From NCBI RefSeq assembly GCF_007827275.1, contig NZ_VISE01000001.1, positions 3,658,001 through 3,722,000 on the forward strand: a stretch of 64,000 nucleotides of DNA, read 5' to 3'. This document shows positions 54,018-62,617 of the stretch, piece after piece. Position 1 is the stretch's first letter. Each line of letters begins with the position of its first letter. Made by a program: the position numbers and the translations under genes. Under the pieces are notes generated by a model. That model was not told the origin of the DNA, did no database searches, and saw only the letters and a list, made by a program, of their open reading frames with translations. Source of the DNA: Gillisia sp. Hel_I_86 (GTDB lineage: Bacteria; Bacteroidota; Bacteroidia; Flavobacteriales; Flavobacteriaceae).

Positions 54018-56018
54018 ATGGATATACCAATCCTTAAGGATATAGTAATAATTTTAGGGCTTTCTATTTTTATAATTCTTTTATTTCAGAAGATTAAAGT
54101 TCCATCATTATTAGGTTTTTTGCTAGCGGGAATTATTGCCGGGCCTTACGCCTTCAATTTAATAAGCTCTCAGCATGAAGTAGAGTTGCTTTCTGAAATT
54201 GGTATAATTTTCCTGTTATTTATTATTGGAATTGAACTCTCCTTGAAGGGCTTGGCTGCAATTAAAAAAACCATCATTATTGGTGGTGGAATTCAAGTTG
54301 GTGGTACTATTCTATTAACGGCATTTTTGGCAAACATTGTCGGGATACCATTAAATACAGCTGTTTTTATTGGTTTTCTTTTCTCCTTGAGCAGTACAGC
54401 AATAGTTTTAAAAACTTTACAAGAAAAAGGAGAAGTTACTTCCCCACATGGTAGAATTACGGTCGCAATATTGATCTTTCAGGATATTGTAGTGGTTCCC
54501 ATGATGTTATTGACCCCGTTGCTAACGGGCCAAGATGAAAATATTTGGGGCACATTGGGTATTCTCGCTATAAAAATAATTGGAGTGCTCATTGTTATTT
54601 ACCTCCTGGCCATTTATATTGTTCCACGGATTTTTGAAGTAGTTGTAAAATCCAAAAATCGCGAGTTGTTCATTTTAACCACGATTGTGTTTTGCTTTTC
54701 GGTGGCTTGGCTAACTTCTGCCATTGGGCTTTCATTGGCCTTAGGAGCATTTTTCGCTGGCTTGATTATTTCTGAATCAGATTACAGTCACCAGGCTACA
54801 GCGAATGTGTTACCGTTCCGGGAAATTTTTATCAGTTTCTTTTTTATCTCCGTTGGGTCGTTATTGGATCTTAACTTCTTCTTTAATAATTTAATAAATG
54901 TTCTACTCCTTGTAGCAGGCGTAATCTTATTAAAAATGCTGATTATATTGGTCACAGCAGTGACCTTGAGATATCCTGCCCGTACCATGTTTCTAACGAT
55001 GTTCTCAATTTTCCAGGTGGGAGAATTCTCGTTGTTGTTATCTACGGTGGGATTGGAAAGTGGTTTATTACCATCGAACATTTATCAATACTTTTTAGCT
55101 ATTTCCATAATTACCATGGCGCTCACGCCATTTATAATGAACTATGCTCCAAATATGACTTATTTCATGTTGAAAATTCCAATTCCTAAAAAAATTAGGC
55201 AGCGTTTACATAGTTATCATAATCTTCAACTGCAAGCACATTCCAATATTAAAGAGCTCAAAGACCATTTAATAATTATTGGTTATGGAATCAATGGAAA
55301 AAACATATCCAAAGTGGCTAAAAGCGCTAACATTCCCCATGTGATTGTAGATCTGGAACAAGATGCTTTTCAGCAGGCAAAAAAAAATAATGAAACTATT
55401 GTTTTTGGAGATGCTACCAATCCTGTTATACTAAAACATGTTCATGTGCAAGAAGCACGAGTGGTTGTTATTGCCATTTCCGATCCCGATGCGACAAAAA
55501 AGATCATCAATGAAGTTCGAAGTCTTTCCCAAACGGCATATATTATTGTTAGGACAAGATATGTGAAAGAAATTGCCGAAAACATTAGATTGGGTGCAGA
55601 TGATGTAATTCCAGAGGAATTTGAGACCTCTATAGAAATTTTTAGTAGGGTTTTAAGGAAATACCTTATTCCACATGATGAAATTATGGAATTTATAAAT
55701 AATGTGCGATCTTCAGATTATGAAATGTTAACAACATTAAAAGCTGGACCCCATACTCCCTCTTACCAGCATTTAAATATCCCTAATAAAGAAATAGTTA
55801 CTTTAAGCGTGCAGCAAGGAGCAAATGCGGTGGTAGAAAAGACCATTATGGACTCCGGAATAAGCAAGAATTATGGAGTAACCGTATTGGCCATTAAAAG
55901 AAACAATCATTACATCACAGATATTACCCCAGATGCCGTTATAAAAAGGGGCGATCTACTCTATCTTTTTGGCGCACCTTCCAATATCAACAATCTCAAT
56001 AAGGTACTTTCCGTGTAA
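54018..56018 (+). CDS. CPA2-family cation:proton antiporter with RCK domains
   Basis: A 666-residue KefB/KefC-type protein. The first ~380 residues contain about 12 helices with the CPA2 text FLLFIIGIELSLKGL and FSLSSTAIVLKTLQEKG (core helix), and the transport-site segment LIFQDIVVVP. Residues ~415-530 form a TrkA-N/RCK domain with nucleotide motif IIIGYGINGKNISKVA, and ~570-660 a TrkA-C domain. It should exchange K+ or Na+ for protons at the inner membrane under nucleotide control. KefC proteins in Enterobacteria are gated by glutathione; whether this one responds to the glutathione made by the nearby cluster is unknown. Confidence 0.92.
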   Translation: MDIPILKDIVIILGLSIFIILLFQKIKVPSLLGFLLAGIIAGPYAFNLISSQHEVELLSEIGIIFLLFIIGIELSLKGLAAIKKTIIIGGGIQVGGTILLTAFLANIVGIPLNTAVFIGFLFSLSSTAIVLKTLQEKGEVTSPHGRITVAILIFQDIVVVPMMLLTPLLTGQDENIWGTLGILAIKIIGVLIVIYLLAIYIVPRIFEVVVKSKNRELFILTTIVFCFSVAWLTSAIGLSLALGAFFAGLIISESDYSHQATANVLPFREIFISFFFISVGSLLDLNFFFNNLINVLLLVAGVILLKMLIILVTAVTLRYPARTMFLTMFSIFQVGEFSLLLSTVGLESGLLPSNIYQYFLAISIITMALTPFIMNYAPNMTYFMLKIPIPKKIRQRLHSYHNLQLQAHSNIKELKDHLIIIGYGINGKNISKVAKSANIPHVIVDLEQDAFQQAKKNNETIVFGDATNPVILKHVHVQEARVVVIAISDPDATKKIINEVRSLSQTAYIIVRTRYVKEIAENIRLGADDVIPEEFETSIEIFSRVLRKYLIPHDEIMEFINNVRSSDYEMLTTLKAGPHTPSYQHLNIPNKEIVTLSVQQGANAVVEKTIMDSGISKNYGVTVLAIKRNNHYITDITPDAVIKRGDLLYLFGAPSNINNLNKVLSV

Positions 56019-56331
56019 TTCCAATAATCAATAAAACCTTATTCCTTATTGTCCGTACATGTTCCAGTGGTTACTTTTGACCAGACAATTTTAGGTTGTT
56101 CGTCATGCAGTGACCATAGTGGGAATTATTTCTGTATCCCAGAAAGTGTAGAGGAGACCCTTAAACTTCCAAAACGCCGGGACAGGCTTACAACATGTTC
56201 AGGTAATTTACTTAATTAAAAACCTTCTTTATCGAATTAATGTTAACGTATGTTGAAGTTTTAATGAATGCTATTGCTGGTAACCTATTAAAAAGATATA
56301 TTTAAACCTTCAACAAAACCCAACTAGGACT
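56019..56331. other. Intergenic region with decayed repeats
   Basis: TTATTGTCCG..TTCCAGTGGTTACTTT at about 56043-56078 resembles TTATTGTCCGG..GCCAGTCTTACTTT near 61541-61572. A decayed CGTCATGC unit and an AACGCCGGGACAGG unit of the hairpin family follow. No gene is present. Confidence 0.5.
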
Positions 56332-58002
56332 ATGTCTATACTACCCGAAAACCTTCAGCGCTATCAAAAATTCATGGTATTTATGCTGAAATATTGGAAC
56401 AGTGATCTCTTCACTAAAACCGCTTCCACAGCCTTAAATGATGACGATCAAGATGAAAATCTATCTGCAGTATATGATCAATCCCCCGAAGAACTAGTTG
56501 AAGACCTTAAGAACATGGGGCCTACTTATATTAAGTTAGGTCAACTTTTATCTACAAGGCCAGATCTTTTGCCAGATCCATATTTACAGGCCTTGGCCAG
56601 TCTACAAGATGATGTGCCGCCCATAGAATATAGTGTGGTTCAAGAAATTGTGGAAGAAGAGATTGGAACCAAGATTTCCAAAGCTTTTAGCTCTTTTGAT
56701 GAAGGACCCTTGGCCAGCGCCTCTATTGGGCAGGTACACAAAGTCACCCTGCGTTCAGGAAAGCCGGTTGCCGTTAAAATTCGGCGGCCGGGAATTCGTA
56801 AACAATTCTTGGCAGATTTGGATACGTTGAAAGAAATGGCAGATTTTGCTGTTAAACATACAGAAGTTGCTAAAAAATATGCTTTTGACAATGTCCTGGC
56901 TGAATTAAGACATATCCTGTTACAGGAGCTCGATTATAACCGTGAGGCACAAAATCTAATAACCCTTGGAGCAAATCTGAAAGAGTTTAAAAGTCTAATT
57001 GTACCTCAACCTGTTTTAGATTATTCTTCCTCTAAGGTGCTCACAATGGACTTCATTCAGGGAAAAAAGATCACCTCGATCTCTCCCATGAAAAAGCTGG
57101 AAAACAACTTGGGCCCCTTGGTAGATGAGTTGGTGGAAGCATATTTAAAACAAATTATCACCGATGGGTTTGTTCATGCCGATCCACATCCGGGAAATAT
57201 CCATATCACCAGTCAAAACCAGATTGCCTTAATAGATCTGGGGATGGTCGCGAAATTCACTCCCAATATTCAGGAAAAATTACTTCAGCTCCTCATTGCT
57301 TTAAGTCAAGAAGATGGAGAGGCAGCTGCAGATGTGCTTCTAAACATGAGTGAACTTACCGATCTATCTGATGTAAAAACTTTTCGTCGAGCCATTAATC
57401 AGATAATTATGGATAGCCATGTTAATACGGCTAAAGATATGGAGACAGGAAGGCTTTTAATTCAGATGAATCGAATCGCTGCAGATAATGGGATCTTGAT
57501 TTGCGTGGAAGTAAATATTCTAGGGAAGATCTTTCTAAACATGGATCAGATCATTGCTGTTTTAGATCCTGAGTTCGATCTTAAGGAAGCTATCAAAAAG
57601 CACGTACACAAGATGATGCGTTCCAAGATGTACAAGGAATTAAAGCCTGAGAACTTATTTTCAGTAGCCTTGGAAACCAAAAAACTAGCAGAGAATCTTC
57701 CGGAACGATTAAATAAAATTTCTGAAAACCTTGCCAACAATGAATTCAAAGTAAAAGTAGATGCCATAGATGAGCAACGTTTTACCGATGGATTTCAGAA
57801 AGTAGCCAACAGAATTACCTTAGGTCTTATCATTGCGGCCATGATTGTGGGCGCGGCCATGTTAATGCGGGTACCTTCCGCTTTTATCATTTTTGGATAT
57901 CCCGGACTTGCTATCATATTTTTTATGATCGCAGCACTTGGTGGACTATTCTTGAGCTATATTATTATTTTTAAAGATGAAGGCTTTAAATTCAAAAAAT
58001 AA
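56332..58002 (+). CDS. ABC1/UbiB-family atypical kinase
   Basis: A 556-residue AarF/UbiB/COQ8-like protein. The signature KxGQ segment is YIKLGQLLSTRPDLLP, followed by ASIGQVHKVTLRSGKPVAVK (Ala-rich loop and Lys), HADPHPGNIHI (catalytic loop) and ALIDLGMVAKF (metal Asp). Two C-terminal membrane helices (about residues 500-550) anchor it. Related proteins support quinone biosynthesis or lipid homeostasis through ATPase activity. Single gene, about 45 bases before the S10 peptidase gene. Confidence 0.92.
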   Translation: MSILPENLQRYQKFMVFMLKYWNSDLFTKTASTALNDDDQDENLSAVYDQSPEELVEDLKNMGPTYIKLGQLLSTRPDLLPDPYLQALASLQDDVPPIEYSVVQEIVEEEIGTKISKAFSSFDEGPLASASIGQVHKVTLRSGKPVAVKIRRPGIRKQFLADLDTLKEMADFAVKHTEVAKKYAFDNVLAELRHILLQELDYNREAQNLITLGANLKEFKSLIVPQPVLDYSSSKVLTMDFIQGKKITSISPMKKLENNLGPLVDELVEAYLKQIITDGFVHADPHPGNIHITSQNQIALIDLGMVAKFTPNIQEKLLQLLIALSQEDGEAAADVLLNMSELTDLSDVKTFRRAINQIIMDSHVNTAKDMETGRLLIQMNRIAADNGILICVEVNILGKIFLNMDQIIAVLDPEFDLKEAIKKHVHKMMRSKMYKELKPENLFSVALETKKLAENLPERLNKISENLANNEFKVKVDAIDEQRFTDGFQKVANRITLGLIIAAMIVGAAMLMRVPSAFIIFGYPGLAIIFFMIAALGGLFLSYIIIFKDEGFKFKK

Positions 58003-58046
58003 TTACCTTGAAATCATCTAATTAGCTTCAACTTAAATCACAGTTT

Positions 58047-59540
58047 ATGAAATTTATTACCCTATTAATTCTCTCCTTAATATCTCTTACCGCATTTTCT
58101 CAACAAGTTAAATTGCCAGTGGATACCATGGTTGTTTCCAAGCATTCGGCAACTATAAATGGAAAGAACATCAACTATACCGCTCAAACAGGAACGCAGC
58201 CTGTTTGGAACGAAAAAGGGATCCCTGTTGCGAGTTTGTTTTACACCTATTATAAACGAGATGACATTAAAAATACAGAAAACAGACCTTTGGTAATTTC
58301 CTTTAATGGAGGTCCAGGATCTGCATCTGTTTGGATGCATCTTGCTTATACAGGACCAAGAATTTTAAAAATAGATGATGAAGGTTTCCCGGTGCAGCCT
58401 TACGGGGTGAAGGAAAATCCATATTCAATTTTAGATGTTGCAGATATCGTGTATGTTAATCCTGTAAATACCGGTTATTCCAGATTGATAGATCCTGAAG
58501 AGAACAAAACAGATAGAAAAGATTTCTTTGGAGTTCAAGCTGATATAAAATATCTGGCAGAATGGTTGAATACCTTTGTAACCAGAAAAAATAGATGGTT
58601 ATCTCCAAAATATCTAATTGGGGAAAGCTATGGAACTACAAGAGTTTCCGGGTTAGCCTTAGAGTTACAGAACAGTCATTGGATGTATTTAAATGGGGTG
58701 ATTTTAGTTTCACCTACTGAAATTGGGATAGAGCGTGATGGACCTGTAGAGGTCGCTAACAGACTTCCGTATTTCGCTGCAGCTGCATGGTATCACAAAA
58801 AATTGCCTGCAGCGCTCCAAAATAAAGATCTGGATGAAGTGTTACCAGAAGTGGAAAATTATGCTATTAATACTTTGTTACCGGTATTGGTAAAAGGCGG
58901 ATTTATCGAAGAACCAAAAAAGAAAGAAATTGCTGCTAAAATGTCCAGCTATTCAGGGATCCCGGAAAAGGTGTTTTTACAAAATAACCTTGCGGTTCCT
59001 TTTCGCTATTTTTGGAAGGAGCTCATGAGGGAAGATGGCGGATTTACAGTTGGCCGTTTGGATTCCAGATATCTGGGAATGGATAGCAAAGTTGCCGGCG
59101 ATTCCCCGGATTATAACGCAGAATTAACTTCTTGGTTACACTCCTTTACTCCTGCAATTAATTACTACCTACAACAGGAATTGAATTTTAAAACAGATAT
59201 AAAATACAACATGTTTGGCCCTGTGCACCCTTGGGATAGAAGTGGCGATAACAGTGGGGAGGATTTAAGACAAGCAATGGCACAAAATCCTAATTTAGAT
59301 GTACTCATCCAATCCGGGTATTTTGATGGTGCTACCACCTATTTTAACGCGAAATATTCTATGTGGCAATTAGACCCTAGCGGAAAAATGCAAGACAGAT
59401 TGAGCTTCAAAGGATATAGAAGCGGACATATGATGTATTTAAGAAGTGAAGATCTTAAAAATGCCAATAATGATATTAGGGACTTTATTTTAAATTCATT
59501 GCCGAAAGATGGGGAGCCTGCCAAGTATTTGGTTAAATAG
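58047..59540 (+). CDS. S10-family serine carboxypeptidase
   Basis: A 497-residue exported peptidase. The signal peptide MKFITLLILSLISLTAFSQ is cleaved near residue 19. The oxyanion segment ISFNGGPGSASVWMHLAYTG and the nucleophile Ser194 in LIGESYGTTR are present. The Asp of the triad is in QSGYFDGATTY and the His in GYRSGHMMYL. It should remove C-terminal residues from peptides in the periplasm. Length and order agree with bacterial S10 peptidases. Confidence 0.92.
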   Translation: MKFITLLILSLISLTAFSQQVKLPVDTMVVSKHSATINGKNINYTAQTGTQPVWNEKGIPVASLFYTYYKRDDIKNTENRPLVISFNGGPGSASVWMHLAYTGPRILKIDDEGFPVQPYGVKENPYSILDVADIVYVNPVNTGYSRLIDPEENKTDRKDFFGVQADIKYLAEWLNTFVTRKNRWLSPKYLIGESYGTTRVSGLALELQNSHWMYLNGVILVSPTEIGIERDGPVEVANRLPYFAAAAWYHKKLPAALQNKDLDEVLPEVENYAINTLLPVLVKGGFIEEPKKKEIAAKMSSYSGIPEKVFLQNNLAVPFRYFWKELMREDGGFTVGRLDSRYLGMDSKVAGDSPDYNAELTSWLHSFTPAINYYLQQELNFKTDIKYNMFGPVHPWDRSGDNSGEDLRQAMAQNPNLDVLIQSGYFDGATTYFNAKYSMWQLDPSGKMQDRLSFKGYRSGHMMYLRSEDLKNANNDIRDFILNSLPKDGEPAKYLVK

Positions 59541-59653
59541 GCTGAAGATGAGAGAGTGAGGAGTGAAGTGTTACCGGAATTAGAGATAAGCATTACCTTC
59601 TAAAGTTTTATTTATTTTGGATTATAGAGTATAAAATTCCTGGATCATGAGTC

Positions 59654-59833
59654 TGTCATTCCGACGGCAGGAGGAATCTCTTTTAGATAAAAGACCGCTT
59701 CACTCCTAGATAAAAGACTAGGGATTATTTCAGCATTTCTATTATTCAAAAGAAGACCCTGAAACGAGTTCAGGGTGACGATGTTCGATTATAGAATTCC
59801 CGTCATGCTGAACTTGTTTCAGCATCTCTGTTA
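59654..59833. repeat. 180-bp direct repeat, copy 1
   Basis: It starts TGTCATTCCGACGGCAGGAG and ends CAGCATCTCTGTTA. By eye it differs from copy 2 at only two bases. It contains one CCCTGAAACGAGTTCAGGG hairpin and one TGCTGAACTTGTTTCAGCA hairpin, plus CTTTTAGATAAAAG and CTAGATAAAAGACTAG palindromes. Confidence 0.9.
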
Positions 59834-59980
59834 TTCGGGAAAAGACCCTGAAACGAGTTCAGGGTGACGATATCCTATAACCGTCATGAGTTTATCGATT
59901 GCTATCAGAATTGTTTCAGCATCCCTGCTAATCGGGAGAAGACCCTGAAACGAGTTACCATTGACGTATTTTGAATACTT
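59834..59980. repeat. Spacer with two further hairpin units
   Basis: It contains a complete CCCTGAAACGAGTTCAGGGTG unit and a decayed one (CCCTGAAACGAGTTACCATTG), plus a diverged CGTCATGAG..GTTTCAGCATC unit. Confidence 0.7.
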
Positions 59981-60160
59981 TGTCATCCCGACGGCAGGAG
60001 GAATCTCTTTTAGATAAAAGACCGCTTCGCTCCTAGATAAAAGACTAGGGATTATTTCAGCATTTCTATTATTCAAAAGAAGACCCTGAAACGAGTTCAG
60101 GGTGACGATGTTCGATTATAGAATTCCCGTCATGCTGAACTTGTTTCAGCATCTCTGTTA
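59981..60160. repeat. 180-bp direct repeat, copy 2
   Basis: A second copy of 59654-59833, offset by 327 bases, with C for T near 59988 and G for A in CTTCGCTCC. It is followed by a decayed TCCCGAAATTTCAGGATAGG unit. Confidence 0.9.
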
Positions 60161-60229
60161 ATCGAAAAAGCCCGTTAAACTCCCGAAATTTCAGGATAGG
60201 ATGACATTATGATTAGAAGCATTACTTGT

Positions 60230-61525
60230 TTAGCTTAAAAGAAATGATTTAAGTTCCTTGTAATCTTTTATAAGAATGGCCTTCTTTTCTTTATCCATAA
60301 CAGCTTGGATAGAAGCAGGGATTTCTAGTTTCTCTCCTATAGCTTTTTCCACAGTTTCCAAAAATTTTACGGGATGGGCAGTTTCCAAAAATACACCCAT
60401 ATAATCGAGATTTGTGGCCAAGAACTTTTGAAGTCCCAAATATCCAACCGCACCATGCGGATCCAGTACATAATTGGCCTCTTTAAAAACCTTTCTCATA
60501 GTGTTTTCCGTTTCCAGATCTGTAAAACTATAAGAGGATAATTTTTCCTTAAGTCCTGTGAATGTTTGTTGAAATAATTCCTGCACTCTTATAAAATTAC
60601 TTGGGTTCCCCACATCCATAGCATTGGAAATGGTCTGCACACTTGGTTTAGGCTCAAATTTTTCAGAAGCAAGATATCTGTCTACAACATTATTTGCATT
60701 GCTGGATGCCACAAAGTGATGGATAGAAAGCCCCATTTTAGCAGCCAACATTCCGGCACAAATATTCCCGAAGTTTCCACTAGGAACAGAAAATACCACT
60801 TTTTTATTATTTAGTTGTAATTGCTGAACTGCTATAAAATAATAAAACATTTGCGGTAACCATCTTGCAACATTTATGGAATTAGCAGAAGTAAGCTGCC
60901 TTTTATCTTGAATCTCAGCATCCAAAAAGGCTCTTTTCACCATATCCTGGCAATCATCAAAAGCACCATCAACTTCCAAAGCAACTATATTCTGCCCCAG
61001 GGTAGTAAGTTGTTTTTCCTGAATCTCACTCACCTTACCTTTTGGGTAAAGGATAACAACATCGATCCCTTCTACCCCTAAAAACCCATTTGCAACTGCT
61101 CCGCCGGTATCCCCTGAAGTTGCTACCAATACTGTAATTTTTCCTAAGTTGCCTTTTTTGATAAAATAACCTAAGCATCCCGCCATAAACCTGGCACCCA
61201 CATCTTTGAAGGCCTTGGTTGGGCCATGAAAAAGCTCTAAAACCTGAATGTTTTTTTCAACAGGAATAACAGGAAAATCAAAATCGAGGGTGTGTTCTAT
61301 AATGCCTAGTAATTCCTGTTCGGGAATCTCATCACCAATATAATCTTTAATTACAGTATGAGCTATTTCGCTTTTTGATAGTGAATGTAGTTCCTCAAAA
61401 AAAGATACAGGTAACCGGGCTATTTCTTCAGGAAAATATAAACCTTTATCTGGAGCCAATCCTTTTATTACTGCATTTTCAAATGTAGAGCGGTGATCCC
61501 TATTATTTAAACTAAAATATTTCAT
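60230..61525 (-). CDS. thrC: Threonine synthase
   Basis: A 431-residue PLP enzyme that converts O-phosphohomoserine to threonine. The PLP lysine is Lys107 in LFHGPTKAFKDVGARF. The phosphate-binding text ATSGDTGGAVANGF and the NSINVARWLPQ and VPSGNFGNICAG segments are also conserved. It is the last gene of thrA-thrB-thrC. A 166-base gap with two hairpin repeats separates it from thrB, so its expression may differ from that of the upstream genes. Confidence 0.96.
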   Translation of the reverse strand: MKYFSLNNRDHRSTFENAVIKGLAPDKGLYFPEEIARLPVSFFEELHSLSKSEIAHTVIKDYIGDEIPEQELLGIIEHTLDFDFPVIPVEKNIQVLELFHGPTKAFKDVGARFMAGCLGYFIKKGNLGKITVLVATSGDTGGAVANGFLGVEGIDVVILYPKGKVSEIQEKQLTTLGQNIVALEVDGAFDDCQDMVKRAFLDAEIQDKRQLTSANSINVARWLPQMFYYFIAVQQLQLNNKKVVFSVPSGNFGNICAGMLAAKMGLSIHHFVASSNANNVVDRYLASEKFEPKPSVQTISNAMDVGNPSNFIRVQELFQQTFTGLKEKLSSYSFTDLETENTMRKVFKEANYVLDPHGAVGYLGLQKFLATNLDYMGVFLETAHPVKFLETVEKAIGEKLEIPASIQAVMDKEKKAILIKDYKELKSFLLS

Positions 61526-61596
61526 TTTTAATATTATTTATTTATTGTCCGGTTTTGTGCCAGTCTTACTTTAAACTTGTTTAATTCCGGTTATTC

Positions 61597-61663
61597 TTCA
61601 TGCTGAACTTGTTTCAGCATCCCGTTAGTTTAAAGTAGACCCTGAAACAAGTTCAGGGTGACG
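61597..61663. repeat. Hairpin repeat pair inside the thr operon
   Basis: TGCTGAACTTGTTTCAGCA (61600-61618) and CCCTGAAACAAGTTCAGGG (61640-61658) stand in opposite orientation between thrB and thrC. Each can form a 7-bp stem. Confidence 0.75.
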
Positions 61664-61691
61664 AAAAATGGGTGTATTTATTAAAAACATC

Positions 61692-62615
61692 TTATTCGAG
61701 TATTCTTATTCCTGCTTCATTTATCGCTGAGTGATGCAAATCAAATTCGATTCCCTTATCCTGATAAAATAACTGCATTTCCTTCTTAACCTTTGCTGTT
61801 ATAGCATCTCCTTTGCACATTGCAAAGATGGATGGACCGGAACCTGAGATCCCAAACCCTAAAGCCCCATTTTCCAATGCAATAGTTTTAAGTTTTTCAA
61901 AATAAGGAATAAGTATAGATCGCATTGGTTCTATGATCTTATCCTGAAGGCTTCTGCCTATCAATTCATAATCTTCCGTATACAAACCACTTACAAAGGC
62001 TGCTAGATTTCCCCATTGTCCAATTGCATCTTTCAATTGAACTTGCTGTTTTATTACCGCTCTGGAGTCTTTTGTCTTCAATTCTATTAACGGGTGCAAA
62101 ATGACAAATCTTAATTCGGGGGGAGAGGGCAAAGACAGCACTTCTAATGGGTGGTAACTTTTAACCAAACTAAAGCCGCCCATTAAAGCGGGAGCCACAT
62201 TATCTGCATGGGCGTTGCCGCTTGCAAGACGCTCTCCCTCCATTGCGAATACTATAAGTTCTTTAGAATTGAAAGGTTCTCCCAAAAGTTTGTTAACGGC
62301 AAATACTGCACCGGCCGAACTTGCTGCGCTACTTCCAATCCCACTTCCGGCTTTTATGTTTTTATCTATTTCAATATCGAAACCTTGGGTAGAACCCAAA
62401 GCTTCCAGGATCGCCATTATCGCCACTGTTGCCACATTGTTTGCTGCTTCTAATGGCAAATCCTGACCTGTAATCCTAAGTATTCTTAATTTATTGAGAT
62501 TATTCTTTTTCAAGATCATCTGGTCTCCAATAGTATCCAAGCAACAGCCTAGAACATCAAATCCACAAGAAAGGTTTGCGACAGTAGCAGGAGCAAAAAT
62601 TTTAATTTCTTCCAT
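61692..62615 (-). CDS. thrB: Homoserine kinase
   Basis: A 307-residue GHMP-family kinase that phosphorylates homoserine. The N-terminal text FAPATVANLSCGFDVLG, the ATP loop KAGSGIGSSAASSAGAV and the C-terminal GFGISGSGPSIFAM segment are all conserved. It starts two bases after the thrA stop, so it is co-transcribed and probably co-translated with it. Confidence 0.96.
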   Translation of the reverse strand: MEEIKIFAPATVANLSCGFDVLGCCLDTIGDQMILKKNNLNKLRILRITGQDLPLEAANNVATVAIMAILEALGSTQGFDIEIDKNIKAGSGIGSSAASSAGAVFAVNKLLGEPFNSKELIVFAMEGERLASGNAHADNVAPALMGGFSLVKSYHPLEVLSLPSPPELRFVILHPLIELKTKDSRAVIKQQVQLKDAIGQWGNLAAFVSGLYTEDYELIGRSLQDKIIEPMRSILIPYFEKLKTIALENGALGFGISGSGPSIFAMCKGDAITAKVKKEMQLFYQDKGIEFDLHHSAINEAGIRILE

Positions 62616-62617
62616 AT

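Larger units (their letters stand above)
59541..60229. other. Repeat-filled intergenic region
   Basis: No gene is present. The gap consists almost wholly of hairpin repeats, including two 180-bp copies of one block, listed separately. Confidence 0.7.

Noticed and set aside
59831-60076. 81-codon - strand frame
   Set aside because: It is wholly made of hairpin repeat units and has no coding signal.
59541-60229. Possible CRISPR array
   Set aside because: Repeats are palindromic, unequal in length and spacing, and recur at distant intergenic sites; there are no cas genes.
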